A stretch of 64,000 nt of DNA from Hamiltosporidium tvaerminnensis (Eukaryota; Microsporidia; Dubosqiidae). Below are positions 25,361 to 38,520 of the stretch, in pieces. Positions within the stretch are counted from its first letter, which is position 1, and each line of letters begins with the position of its first letter. The stretch spans positions 436,501 through 500,500 of the forward strand of contig JAKIMF020000001.1 of NCBI GenBank assembly GCA_022605425.2. Reading direction: 5' to 3'. The position numbers were made by a program, and so were the translations under genes. The notes beneath the pieces were generated by a model. It saw nothing but the letters and a program-made list of their open reading frames with translations. It did no database searches and was not told where the DNA came from.

Positions 25361-26566
25361 ATGATTGGCAAAATAAAGAACAGCGGAAATATTAAAAAAA
25401 TTAATATTTCAGAAGTAACAAAAAATCAGGGACTGGAATCGAGTGAACTGATTGGAATCTTAAATAAAATCAATGAATGCAAGCAAGATATTAATGATAT
25501 GGGAAATATACATAAAAGTATATTTAGAATTATTAAAAATTCGAAATTCAAGGAGAAAGAAGAAGAGAGTATAAAATCTAAAGAAGATTTAAAAAAAGCA
25601 AATTTATCCTTTCTTGAAAATGTAGCAGTAAAAATACATGAAATAAACATTTGGAATCATAAAGATAAGAGATTCCCGATGTTAAAATATCATATGGAAT
25701 ATAAATTTCCTATAATGATATACAAAATAAATGAAATTTATTTTAAATCAAAGCTGGTAAATGAACCATCTCGAGATCAAAAAAAAGAAATTCCATGCAA
25801 GAAATTAGAAAAAAAAGAAACAAAAGCTAAAGATACTTTAAAATATGATTCACTTAGTGATATAGAAAAAATAAAATTGGCTTGTTTTTGCTTTAAGAAG
25901 CTTCGTAAATATAGATCCAGTTTTAAAGATAATATTTTAGAAAGAATTTCAGATATATTCAGATCTTCGTTTAAGAAAGATTCTTATCATATAAAAAAAG
26001 CAAATACATTTGTTTATACCGTTGGTGACCATATTTTAGATGAAGGGATCAAAAAAGAGGGATTGTTTAGAATTTCTGGTAAATATGCCTATTATAAATT
26101 TATGCCGGGTGTTTTAGCTGCAGGAAAGAGATATGATTATACTGAGTTATCAGTTCATGACAACGCTTCAATTTTCAAAGCATATATTCGCGAGATAATG
26201 AATGGGATAATTTCAGTTCAGATTGCAGAAAGGGTGATGAAAATAATAAAAAACCAGACGGATCCTTCAATAATAGAATATATTGTGCCTTTAATAATAT
26301 TTTCGATTACAAATGAAAATAGAAAGATGCTTATCTATTTGCAGAAAATCTTTCGAAAAGTTGATCAGTATTCAAAATATAATAAAATGGGGTCAGATAA
26401 TCTATACAAAATTTTTACTCCCACTATTTTTCCAAATATTGAATGTTATGATTTGCAATCCATAAATTTGCAAATTGAGATTGTAAAAAGAATTTTTGAG
26501 TCAAATTTATCAGAAATCCCTTGTTTTTTGTATGAAGAAGCACTTTCGGCAGCTAATAATCAATAA
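25361..26566 (+). CDS. RhoGAP-domain protein, copy 2 (inverted)
   Basis: A 401-residue RhoGAP protein with the domain at about residues 212-385, arginine finger R237, and the K273/R277 and N341-K342-M343 blocks intact. The GAP domain differs from copy 1 only at residue 373 (E instead of K) and is identical to copy 3. Differences from copy 3 are N38, I44, N45, R56, F63, E69, S73, P106 and S187, all before the domain. This is the only complete copy on the plus strand. Its promoter region travelled with it, so inversion need not silence it. A retrotransposon arm starts 77 bp after the stop codon. The true GTPase partner is unknown. Confidence 0.88.
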   Translation: MIGKIKNSGNIKKINISEVTKNQGLESSELIGILNKINECKQDINDMGNIHKSIFRIIKNSKFKEKEEESIKSKEDLKKANLSFLENVAVKIHEINIWNHKDKRFPMLKYHMEYKFPIMIYKINEIYFKSKLVNEPSRDQKKEIPCKKLEKKETKAKDTLKYDSLSDIEKIKLACFCFKKLRKYRSSFKDNILERISDIFRSSFKKDSYHIKKANTFVYTVGDHILDEGIKKEGLFRISGKYAYYKFMPGVLAAGKRYDYTELSVHDNASIFKAYIREIMNGIISVQIAERVMKIIKNQTDPSIIEYIVPLIIFSITNENRKMLIYLQKIFRKVDQYSKYNKMGSDNLYKIFTPTIFPNIECYDLQSINLQIEIVKRIFESNLSEIPCFLYEEALSAANNQ

Positions 26567-26643
26567 ATCCTTTTATTTTCGATTTTTATTGTTTTAATTT
26601 TATTTTTTAACTATATTTGAATATATTTTTAAAATTATTTAAA

Positions 26644-28190
26644 ATAGAAGATAGCAGAGGAATCCCAACACGTAGCTCATTTGAAGAATTACAAAGCGAA
26701 CTTTTATCAAGAATTGAAAGACTTTGTCATACCTGATTAAACTTTAAAAATTTATTTTCTGCAATCAATCAACATGCGATATCGTTAATCAACTATCACA
26801 TAGGAGTACTTCGACTTGAACCGGCTGACTTCTCTAAGATAGATGATGCAGTTCGTTCGGTGTTGGTAAACAATAAGATACATCGTCTTGTAAAGAGCGT
26901 TTGTATCTTACACGAACAGAACTTGGAAGAGACCTAAATAGTTTTGGGTTGCAAAGCGAACATATGCTTCTGCAGTTCTTGGATTGTCTTGAAAAAAGTA
27001 AAGAAATATCAATCAGACGAGCAGCAATCTCAAGGGTGGAAAATAAAAATAAAACCCATCTTGCACTAATAAAAGGCTTTTTAAAAGTAAAGTACAGGTT
27101 GGTAGAAGAAGTCACTAAGAAAAGTTTAGAAGAAGCTTAACTTGCAAAACTATATAACGAAATAGAAAAACGAAAACTTCATTCAAAGTTATATAATGCA
27201 AGGAAAAATGAGCTTGTAAGTCTTAGTGACTCTTCAAGATGGTTAAAAAGAGGAAATAATAGGCCACGAAACGAAGCTGTGTTTTGCTATATCCAGGATA
27301 GAAATTTATTATGGGGATCAGATGGTATGTGCCAACACTGTAATAAATTTGGTAAGACGGTAGATCATCTAGCAACTCGATGTGAAAAAATGCTAGGTCA
27401 TGACTACACCAGACGGCATAATGAATTGGTTAGATGCCTACACCTACTTCTTCTAAATAGATATAAGTTTAAGTCTTCAAAACGAATAAGGAGCCACTCA
27501 GTTCAAGAAATTCTTGATAATGAGTATGCAGAGATAAGAGTGGACACCAGAATTAAAACTGATGTTAAAATTCGGAATAACAGACCCGACATATTTATTT
27601 TAGATAAGAAGAAGAATAAGATAACACTCATTGAAGTAGGAATCACTTCCCAAGATTGACCTAAAATAGTTGAAACTGAAAAACTTAGGAAGTATGACTT
27701 TCTAGCCAATGAGCTTGGTCTTATTTACAAATGTAGTTAAGAGATAATCCCTTATGTGATGACCTAGGACGGTATTGTGACAAAATACCATAAATATCAT
27801 CTTAAAAGACTAGAAATACCCATGAATGTTGAGGCATATATTCAGTCTATAGTACTTAAGAAAACAGTCGAAACAATTTCCTTTGATCGACGAAGAGGAC
27901 TTGAGTCAGGACTAAATGCCGAAGAGAGCTGGGAGAGAGCGTCAATGGGTGTTATTATGAGATCAGAGATGCATGAGGAATTAAAACCTTATTTAAAAGA
28001 AGAGAAGAGAGAGGAAGATGGTTTAAAAAATTTTAAACTAAAAAATAAAGCACCCTTTATTTCACAAGGAGGAACCACTTTAGAGGAACCGACCAATAAC
28101 ATAAATGAAGAGTCGAATTTGGAAGAAGAGACAGAAGTGGTTAAGGAGGTAGAAGAAAACATGTGACAAATGGTAAAAATATTTTAACCC
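26644..28190 (+). pseudogene. Retrotransposon fragment, left arm of unit C (short type)
   Basis: Begins at ATAGAAGATAGCAGAGG, the short arm boundary that elsewhere borders the 3' side of RhoGAP on right arms. It has the longest open stretch of the arms: 126 codons at 27279-27659 cover the CCHC knuckle (CQHCNKFG, then H and C), the endonuclease core (RPDIFILD, then IEVGI) and stop at a TGA. A second ORF of 129 codons at 27777-28166 encodes the C-terminal tail of the unit-B type. Still a pseudogene, lacking most of the reverse transcriptase. Confidence 0.85.
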
Positions 28191-30684
28191 AGAATTTTAT
28201 TAAATAAAACTCATATGATATCTTTCTAAAAATATAAAAAAGAATATTTTGATATTAATGTATGATATATTGAATAATCACAATAGAAAACCTCCAAAAT
28301 ATAAGTTAAAGAAATTAATATATCAGAATTTTGTATAATACGTGATGTGTTGGAGTTAAATCTAATATACGCTATTTTGAGTATATTAGAGACAAAGAAC
28401 GAATTAAAAAATCTCAAAAGGGTATATTTTCACAAAGAAAACTATTTTTTTGGTTTGAATACGATTTTAAATAATTTATTTGTCGATTTAAGCAAAATTT
28501 GGATGTTACCAGACAAAATGAGTTCTTAAACATCATAAAAGTTTTTGTTTTGTCAGAATATCTAGGTTTAATGATTAATAAGGTATTTCTAATTTGAAAA
28601 ATAGTGTGTGCTGTTTGCTAATTATAAATTTATATTAAGGCTATTTCAAAATATTATTATATTTTTGAAAATTAAAAATTATGTTTACTCTAAAAGGATA
28701 CTAATCTTATAGTAGCCGGCATAACACAAATTAATTGGAAAGATTTCGGGTTTGAATACCGATTTTTACACTGTTACCTTTAAATTACAAATATTTACGC
28801 CAAAAAAACAATCTATTTGTCACAAGAGACATTAGTAAATACCTATATCACATGGCAAACCAATACTATATTTGTATACTGTTTTCATTCCTGAGAAAAA
28901 TTAATCAATAAAGAAAAACTAAAATAAACTTAGAACTTTAAAAAGAAAATTACAAATTTTTATAGCATTAAAAGTGCCTCTAAAAATGATGAATATTTTT
29001 TGGTCTCACGGAAACTGAAATAAATAATGCTCATCAACATATTTTATTCATCTGTAGAGCTAAATAAAACAGAAAAGAAATGATTATCGAGGTATCGAAA
29101 CGATTTTAGAGTTTGTTGGTGGTTACAAACATTTTGAATAAATTGAATGTCTCAAAGTAAAACCGAGAGAAATTAATCTAAAGCTATTAAAAGGACACTT
29201 AAAGTAAAGATTTAAACGTTTAATGATACATAGTTGAATGTATCAAATTTATTTTACCAATCAAATTTTAGGTAAATATTATTCATTTTTCTTATAGAGT
29301 ATTTGTAGCCAAACATTTAATTGATCTAGATATATGATAAATTATTTTGTGTTCTAGTTATGAACACTATACAAATAGGACTCGAGGTTCCGATAAATCG
29401 TTTCTGTCAAAATAAAACCTTAAGAAATCTTTCAGAATGTTTAATTTGAATATATATGTGATTTTGCAATTCCGTGGTTCTCTGTAAAAAAAATAAATAA
29501 ATTCTAAGAAATGAAACGATTTGGAGCAATCTTGCAACAATAATAAACTATTTCTGTGTAAAATTAAAAATAGAAAGAGAGATAAAGAGATGAAGATTAA
29601 AAAATTCATAAAAAAATATCTAGCGGATAGAAAATCGAAAATAAATCAAGCTTTATATCCTAGAAGTAAATGATAATAGGTGTTAATAACACTTACAAAA
29701 AGCTGATTAAGAAACCTTGATGTTAAATATACTAGAATTTTGTTATTATTTAAATAGAATGCCTTTTTGAGAACGAAAAAACTTAAAAACGGCAGAAATT
29801 TTGCGTCGCGATCTTAACTACGTAAAGTAGATCCAAATTAAGAAATAAAATTTGTTTTTCTGCGCATCTAATGCTTATAAATACAAATGATCAAAGAATT
29901 TAAACGTCCTATGAGCTATTCAGTTCAAAAGTTCGCCAAAAAAAGCGAAACTAAAAATAAATTTAGATAAAAGATATCAAATATCAAGTTAAAATTTACT
30001 TATGGTTCTGTATTGAATAGAAATTATAGAGAAAGATCTATTTCAGAAATATTTTTTTTGCTTCAAACTGGACATGCGATAGAATAAATTTAACTTTATT
30101 TTTGTTATAAGTAAAGTATTTCTTGTATATTAGAACAGAGTTTGACATCATTACAGAGTATTTGTTCATTATTTGTTTCTAGACATCATAATATGTATAC
30201 AATATTAAGTTTTGCATCCGAATCAAAAATAGGACACGTGAACAGCCAATATTAGTTTAAGAGATAGTCAATTTTTGCTTTGATAGAAGAATAAAAGAAG
30301 TATAAAGATAGAATTCAGATAGATTACAAAAGTTCGTACTTATTCTTTGTAATCGAGAGGAAACATAGATCAAAGCCATATCTTATTATACTGACGTACC
30401 TGAGAAGATATATATGTTTCGTTAAGTAAAAAAAGATTCAAAAACCATTTGAACTCTTTTTGTGTGCAAAATTCGAAAATAAAGCGTCGAATGTAATAAC
30501 GAAGAAAATGTTGGAACGTAATAATTCTAGGAATAAATAAATCGGAATGGAATCGGTAATCATCATAAAAAACTTATGAATAAAATATAATTTAATTTTT
30601 ATATTTTTGATTTCTACAAATCTAATTTAATATTTATTTTTCCAAAAAGGTAAAATAAATTTTTAAACCACAATACAATCAGTT

Positions 30685-30720
30685 TTTTTACAATATTTTT
30701 CTTTTATAATATTGTAAAAA
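30685..30720. other. Perfect 13-bp hairpin in X core C
   Basis: Copy of the 5062-5097 hairpin with an identical stem. Confidence 0.6.
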
Positions 30721-33533
30721 GGAAATGGCTAGTTATAGACCCAAGATGCATGTAAAAGCATTTGGAACTAAAACTACGCATTTTTTTCCTACTATTTTGT
30801 TAGTACTGAAGACCGTCAATTATTATCAAATAAATTATTTACATTTGTCATAGTACTAAAATCATTATTCGTAGGTTTTCCAGAAGTAAGTTGTGTGAAA
30901 ATATTCAATTTATATGTAATAATTTGAAAATTCGATTTTATTTGTATATTGACTTAGTTAAGAGCTATGGTTTTTTTTATACCAAATCATTCTTTATTTA
31001 AAACAACATATTTGAAAGATTTTCTTAATTATAGTAACTTAAAATTGCAATGAATATGTGTGTGTTTGAGTTGTTTTAAACAAAATATAAATATAGCTTT
31101 AATAAAAGCTATTTAAAAAATTCTTTCAAGGATTTGGAAATAATTATACGGAGTTAAAATTAACAGTTCAACCCATTTTTTTGAAATTAAAAAATAGATC
31201 AGATAAATTCATTTTTTTTTATATTATAAGATAAACCAAAATACCTGTCTTTTATTTATTATTAAATAAATAATATTACTCTTGGGCGGATATATCTGTT
31301 ACCGTACTTTTATTTTGAATTTATCATATAAGGAATATTTTGTATATCATTTACAAAAATTACATTAAGACAATAAAATTTATGATAAAAAATACAAAAA
31401 AATAAACGCAATTTAAAAACAACGGGAATAATATTATTTGATTAAATAGATTCTTTGTTCTGTCTTCAGATATAAATTTTGTATTCCTAGAGCTCTTCAA
31501 TAAAGAATTTAAAAGTGTCGAATTAATTCTCTTTTAAATAATCCAGCTTCTTCTATATAAAGCAATTTATTTTGTTTCTTTGTGCCTATAGTTTACATTG
31601 AAGAATTGTAGAATATATACATCTTTTTCTGGATTAAATTATAGACAATTTTACGAAGCTCAGCATTTTCAATATTCTCAAAACCTAAGCCTTTTGGTTC
31701 TTCATATAAATTCTTGTAGACCAAAAAGAGTGATATACGGCTCTATACTATTATCTCTTGAATAATGTATATTCTGTATTAATTTTGAATTAATTATATA
31801 ACTGATTCCTTTTCTAGTATTTTAAATACTTCTTCATTAATATTATTGAAATTGACTACAATGAAATATCCATATACCGCGAAAAATCAATGCCTGCATA
31901 GGTAACATAATTACTAGTCGTCTTCATAATGTTTATATTAAAATATACATTATTAGAAATTTCTCATCTGTTTCTTTTCGACAAGATAATTCTTTTGCGA
32001 TTGTTCTTACAACTATTTACTAATTAAGGCAACCTGTCCAGGATTTCCAGGATGTTTCAGACTTTTATTTACAAACTTGATATAATGCAAACATAGAAAT
32101 TCTGTAATATAAGAAAATAAAATTCGTGATATTTATCGCTTTTTAAAATCTAGGAGCATTTTTATGGTTGAATAATTGCTTTAGAGTGGATATAATGTTT
32201 TCACTGTTTCAATTTTCAATACAAATAAAAAAAGAAACTTTAAAACAAATTGAAAAATTTAGAAACTATTCATATCTGTCATTTTCATTTCCATATTTCT
32301 TTGATCAAATCAATCCAATTGTACTATAGTTTAGGAATATCTTAAAATATGTGAATTATTCACAAAACGACTTAATAATTCATATTTTTTGCAAGTGAAA
32401 AAATTTAAAATATATTTTTTCTTTTTCTTTTAAATTCGATAATGCGAGTTTACAAGGTGTTCATACATGCCTTCATTCCTTTTTGATTGCGTGGGAAGTG
32501 TATCAAAAAGTGCATGTTTCTTCTAAAATTTTAAATCGGTAACAGCCTCTGAAATATTTTTTTATTTATTTTTAAGAAATTTGTTCTTTTATTAACTTTA
32601 AGTTTTTAATTTAGTTAAAATTTACATTTTTACTGAAATGATAGCCAAGATGTGCATTGTTTCATTCTGATAATCATTTTTATCACTTTCAAAAATAAAT
32701 TATCGCCTCAATCCTTCTCACAAAACCATATAAATAAGAAAAATAATGAACTTATACGCAAAGTTCTGTAGAAAATAAAAAAAACTTATGAATTTTGTAT
32801 ATAAAAAATATTTTTTCTTTAAAAAAAAGATGTATAAGTGGAGAAAGAATAATCTCATTAAAAACTATCGCTTGGAAATGTGTGTATAAAATTTGTGTGA
32901 AAATCATTGCTTCCATTGAGGTGGGATATAAAACACCCCTGATCTATAGGCCAATTCCCTGTAATCCCGAGTTACAATAGACAAAAAAAACAAATGGAAA
33001 ACTTTCATTTGTTCATATTCGACGCCAAGAGGTAAAAACAGAATGGAATAATTGAGTAAGTAAGTCTAAAAATTTTCAAAATTGCTTCTTTTCGAACAAA
33101 CAACACTCGAATTTCTACGTAGAATAAAAATTTTTCCTTCTTATTTCTTATAAATTTATAAATAATACAATTAATAAAACCGATAATGAAGTTTTGGATG
33201 CCAATATTTATACTTAACAAGTATTTAAACATTCAAATCCAAAAAAAGATTAAATATCACACAGTTCAAGAACTTTCTGAAAATAATGATCAGAAATAAA
33301 ACTAGAACTGAGGTATAAAGCTTATTACAATATTTTCAAAATAGACAAGATATATTCATGATGTAAAAGAAATTAAATATGATTACACTTATCTAGGGTG
33401 TAAACACGAACAAGATTCGCTTCAAAGAATGTAGACCAACAAACTTTAGACATACAAATTACTTCTGTGTGTTTTATTCTGTTTATAAAATTATTAGAAA
33501 AAAATTTGTTATTTCTTAGTTTCGGATTATACA

Positions 33534-33760
33534 TGACAAAATACCATAAGATATATCATGAAAATTCTAAATACTCATAGAATTAGAAACACGCATGTAA
33601 TCAACAATACACAAAAAGGCAGTCGAAACAATTTCTTTTCAATAACCAAGAGAATTCGAGTCAGGACCAAATGGCAAAGAGATTTGAAAGAAAGTACCAT
33701 AAGTATTTTACAAGGAAGAGAGATCCCAAGGAAACAATACGCTTTTAAAGTCTACTCCAT
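33534..33760 (+). pseudogene. Older retrotransposon C-terminal relic in X core C
   Basis: Copy of 7910-8130, here part of an 87-codon ORF (33558-33821) that is open by chance. Confidence 0.6.
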
Positions 33761-34113
33761 TGAGTATTGTGACTTTAAACAAGTAAAAACAAAAAAAAAT
33801 CCAATCCTTATTTTGAATTAAGATGCCAATATCAGAGATTCGAACAAAATAAACTTACCTAATTATTCCTTTTAATCTGTTATTACTCGGTATTATAGAG
33901 AATTGAACTATAGATCCGGTGTAGTTTATATCCTACCAAAATGGCAACAATAAATTTCACAACAACTTCAAATAATCATTACCAAGCAGATGGTTTTTAA
34001 TGTGCATATCCTACCTCTTTTTATAAACAAAAAACAAGAATAAAATTTAGAAGAAGAAAATTAAATATTTAAAATGATGGAAGGTTATTCAAAAAATAAA
34101 AAAAAAATTTAAG

Positions 34114-35755
34114 TTTAAAAATCGTATATAAATTATGAGTTAAAATATTTTTACCATTTTTTATATTTTCTTCACCTCTTTTAACTTTAAAAATCGTTTA
34201 TAATATTGTGAGTTAAAATATTTTTACGATTTTTATATGTTTTCTTCTACCTCTTCAACCATTTTGTCGCTTCTTCGATATCCGACTCTTTATTTATGTT
34301 ATTGGTCGGTTCCTCTAAAGTGGTTCTTCCTTGTGGAATAAAGGGTGCTTTATTTTTTGGTTTAAATTTTTTTGCACCATCTTCCTCTCTCTTCTCTTCT
34401 TTTAAATAAGGTTTTAATTCCTCATGCATCTTTGCTCTCATAATAACACCCATTGACGCTCCTCCCAGCTCTCTTCGGCATTTAGTCCTGACTCAAGTCC
34501 TCTTCGTCGATCAAAGGAAATTGTTTCGACTGTTTTCTTAAGTACTATAGACTGAATATATGCCTCACAATTCATGTGTATTTCTAGTCTTTTAAGATGA
34601 GATTTATGGTATTTTGTTACAATACCGTCCCAGGTCATCACATAAGGGATTATCTCTTAACTACATTTGTAAATAAGACCCAGCTTATTGGCTAGAAAGT
34701 CATACTTCCTAAGTTTTTCAGTTTCAACTATTTTAAGTCAATCTTGGGAAGTGATTCCTACTTCAATGAGTGTTATCTTATTCTTCTTCTTATCTAAAAT
34801 AAATATGTCGGGTCTGTTATTCTGAATTTTAACATCAGTTTAAATTCTGGTGTCCACTCTTATCTCTGCATACTCATTATCAAGAATTTCTTGAACTGAG
34901 TGACTCCTAATTTGTTTTCAGGACTTAAACTTATATCTATTTAGAAGAAGTAGATGTAGGCATCTAACCAATTCATTATGCCGTTCTGTGTAGTCATGAC
35001 CTAGCATTTTTTCACATCGAGTTGCTAGATGATCTACCGTCTTACCAAATTTATTACAGTGTTGGCACATACCATCTGATCCCCATAATAAATTTCTATC
35101 CTGGATATAGCAGAACACAGCTTCGTTTCGTGGCCTATTATTCCCTCTTTTTAACCATCTTGAAAAGTCACTAAGACTTACAAGCTCATTTTTCCTTGCA
35201 TTATATAACTTTGAATGAAGTTTTCGTTTTACTATTTCGTTATATAGTTTTGCAAGTTAAGCTTCTTCTAAACTTTTCTTAGTGACTTCTTCTACCAACC
35301 TGTACTTTACTTTTAAAAAGCCTTTTATTAGTGCAAGATGGGTTTTATTATTATTTTCCACCCTTGAGATTGCTGCTCGTCTGATTGATATTTCTTTACT
35401 TTTTTCAAGACAATCCAAGAGTTGCAGAAGCATATGTTCGCTTTGCAACCCAAAACTATTTAGGTCTCTTCCAAGTTCTGTTCGTGTAAGATACAAACGC
35501 TCTTTACAAGACGATGTATCTTATTGTTTACCAACACCGAACGAACTGCATCATCTAACTTAGAGAAGTCAGCCGGTTCAAGTCGAAGTACTCCTATGTG
35601 ATAGTTGATTAACGATATCGCATGTTGATTGATTGATTGCAGAAAATAAATTTTTTGCATTTAATCTAGTGTGACAAAGTCTTTCAACTCTTGATATAAG
35701 TTTGCTTTGTACTTCTTCAAATAAGCTACGTGTTGGAATTCCTATGTTATCTTCT
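34114..35755 (-). pseudogene. Retrotransposon fragment, right arm of unit C (short type)
   Basis: Minus-strand arm with the short outer end at about 35755 and 73-bp repeats at its inner end. The CCHC stretch is at 34918-35118 and the C-terminal ORF is split into 34438-34641 and 34247-34453. Same degraded state as the other arms. Confidence 0.85.
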
Positions 35756-35834
35756 TTTTTAAATAATTTCAAAAATATATTCAAATATATTTTAAAAATA
35801 AAATTAAAACAATAAAAATCGAAAATTAAAGGAT

Positions 35835-37040
35835 TTATTGATTATTAGCTGCCGAAAGTGCTTCTTCATACAAAAAACAAGGGATTTCTGATAAATTTGA
35901 CTCAAAAATTCTTTTTACAATCTCAATTTGCAAATTTATGGATTGCAAATCATAACATTCAATATTTGGAAAAATAGTGGGAGTAAAAATTTTGTATAGA
36001 TTATCTGACCCCATTTTATTATATTTTGAATACTGATCAACTTTTCGAAAGATTTTCTGCAAATAGATAAGCATCTTTCTATTTTCATTTGTAATCGAAA
36101 ATATTATTAAAGGCACAATATATTCTATTATTGAAGGATCCGTCTGGTTTTTTATTATTTTCATCACCCTTTCTGCAATCTGAACTGAAATTATCCCATT
36201 CATTATCTCCCGAATATATGCTTTGAAAATTGAAGCGTTGTCATGAACAGATAACTCAGTATAATCATATCTCTTTCCTGCAGCTAAAACACCCGGCATA
36301 AATTTATAATAGGCATATTTACCGGAAATTCTAAACAATCCCTCTTTTTTAATTCCTTCATCTAAAATATGGTCACCAACGGTATAAACAAATGTATTTG
36401 CTTTTTTTATATGATAAGAATCTTTCTTAAACGAAGATCTGAATATATCTGAAATTCTTTCTAAAATATTATCTTTAAAACCGGATCTATATTTACGAAG
36501 CTTCTTAAAGCAAAAACAAGCCAATTTTATTTTTTCTATATCACTAAGTGAATCATATTTTAAAGTATCTTTAGCTTTTGTTTCTTTTTTTTCTAATTTC
36601 TTGCATGGAATTTCTTTTTTTTGATCTCGAGATGGTTCATTTACCAGCTTTGATTTAAAATAAATTTCATTTATTTTGTATATCATTATAGGAAATTTAT
36701 ATTCCATATGATATTTTAACATCAGGAATCTCTTATCTTTATGATTCCAAATGTTTATTTCATGTATTTTTACTGCTACATTTTCAAGAAAGGATAAATT
36801 TGCTTTCTTTAAATCTTCTTTAGTTTTAATACTCTTTTCTTCTTTCTCCTTCAATTTCGAATTTTTGATGATTTTAAATATACTTTTATGTATATTTCCC
36901 ATATCATCACTATCTTGCTTGCATTCATCGATTTTATTTAAGATTCCAATCAGTTCACTCGATTCCAGTCCCTGATTTTTTGTTACTTCTGAAATATTAA
37001 TTTTTTTAATATTTCCGCTGTTCTTTATTTTGCCAATCAT
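35835..37040 (-). CDS. RhoGAP-domain protein, copy 3
   Basis: A 401-residue protein with an intact RhoGAP domain (about 212-385; R237, K273, R277, N341-K342-M343). It is the most diverged copy in the N-terminal half: relative to copy 2 it has D38, S44, D45, K56, L63, K69, T73, L106 and G187. Across the domain I count six synonymous and one amino-acid-changing difference from copy 1, which points to constraint on the GAP activity. It is the copy nearest single-copy DNA, so it may represent the original locus; this is inference. Confidence 0.88.
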   Translation of the reverse strand: MIGKIKNSGNIKKINISEVTKNQGLESSELIGILNKIDECKQDSDDMGNIHKSIFKIIKNSKLKEKEEKSIKTKEDLKKANLSFLENVAVKIHEINIWNHKDKRFLMLKYHMEYKFPIMIYKINEIYFKSKLVNEPSRDQKKEIPCKKLEKKETKAKDTLKYDSLSDIEKIKLACFCFKKLRKYRSGFKDNILERISDIFRSSFKKDSYHIKKANTFVYTVGDHILDEGIKKEGLFRISGKYAYYKFMPGVLAAGKRYDYTELSVHDNASIFKAYIREIMNGIISVQIAERVMKIIKNQTDPSIIEYIVPLIIFSITNENRKMLIYLQKIFRKVDQYSKYNKMGSDNLYKIFTPTIFPNIECYDLQSINLQIEIVKRIFESNLSEIPCFLYEEALSAANNQ

Positions 37041-38520
37041 TTGTTTATTATTGTTTTTTTTATTATATAGATTTCAAATCGAGTGTTTGTTTGTAAATCT
37101 GCATTGATTCTCTTTATCTTAAACAAAGTGTATCAAAATGAAAAAAAGGTTATTAATATATCTTTTAATCTTATTTTAATTTCCTTAGTGATATTACATC
37201 AGATATTAAATTAATTTTTAATAAAATTCATCTACCTATTTATTATCATATCTTATATTGTTAACTAAAGATAAAATACTAAACAATTGACTATTTTAAA
37301 TCATCAATTGAAGATGTTCTTTCGTTTTGTAAGAAAAGAGATTTATTTAATCTAAATTATTTTAAAATCATTTATTCTTTTATCTATTATTTTTTTAAAT
37401 TAAAAAGTGTATTCAGGCAGAGTGATTGTAAATACCTAAAATTATATATCTTTTCGAATTAGACGGAATTTAATAAAAATATCGACTTAATAGTACTTTA
37501 TATCTGATAGAATAGGATTAAAAAAAGAATTTTACATTTTATTTTAGTATGTAGGTATTTTTTTACCCTTATCAGCAAGCAAATGGGATTATTTAAGTCC
37601 TACATTTTATTTGAATTTATATATTTTAAAATTTTTAGCTACTGAATGAGATTATAAGTCCGACTTTTAGAATTAAATTTTAAATATTTTATCAAAAAAA
37701 TATTTTTTTTCGGATTTCTTAATATAACAAATCTGTTATATTAAGTAGCAATCATAGTATAATTTATAAACCGAAAATTTTGTTTTAATCTTTTTTATTT
37801 ATACTCGAATACGTGCCAAAATCTTTGATAGATTAAAAACACATGTAAATGCAATCGTTTGATTTCTATCAGACAACAAAGATAACATAGTAAATTAATA
37901 GCAAAATATATTGCGAAATACTAGTAAACCATTCTAGCTTTGCAACAGAATTTTTTGGTAACATACGGGAATAAAACATAATTAGATGTTAAGAATAATA
38001 TTATATAGGAGATATATCTCATAATAGCATTCTATACATTAAAGTATTATTTTAATTTTATATAAATGAAATTAAGAAATTTTTTTGTTTAAGATTTATT
38101 CTTATATAGTTTAAACTAGGAATAAAATTCAAGATTAGACCTGTTATCATATTTATTTAGAAAAATCTTCTTAATACAAAAACTTAATTCTATTGTTTTG
38201 ATCTTTAAGTACTTGGTTAGTATTTAGAACTTGTATATATAAATTAGGAACCAAAGGTATACGAATTAAATGCAAAAACGATCATACAGGCATCATTTTA
38301 TTAGATAAGATTAAAATTAAATCATCGAATAAAATTAAGATTGAATTTATAAGAAATTTATTAGAATGAATTAAATAAATGTGAAATTATATTAGGATGG
38401 AATATAAGATTTTAATTTTTAGGGAATTAAAATTAAATTAAAATACATTTAAAGAAGAAGGTGTTGTAGAATAAACTGTTTTACTTATCTAATAGTATAT
38501 ATCTAAGTTAAATTTTTTAT
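37041..38520. other. Gene-free upstream region of RhoGAP copy 3
   Basis: Equivalent to 11426-12901 with scattered substitutions and small indels. I see no gene or RNA in it. Confidence 0.6.

Larger units (their letters stand above)
23098..26643 (+). repeat. Z module, inverted copy (RhoGAP on plus strand)
   Basis: Reverse complement of 10143-13688, with the 83-bp repeats first, then the 73-bp repeats, the upstream region and the RhoGAP gene. The ends are exactly those of the other Z copies, one at the long arm boundary (23097/23098) and one at the short arm boundary (26643/26644). The flanking X cores are not inverted. Confidence 0.9.
28191..34113. repeat. X core, unit C
   Basis: Third X core in the same orientation. 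Its left and middle parts follow unit B. Near 32520-32790 it is unusually divergent, and to the right of that it follows unit A: the stretch coding the 61-codon ORF at 32795-32980 encodes the same peptide as 7171-7356. No gene is supported. Confidence 0.85.
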
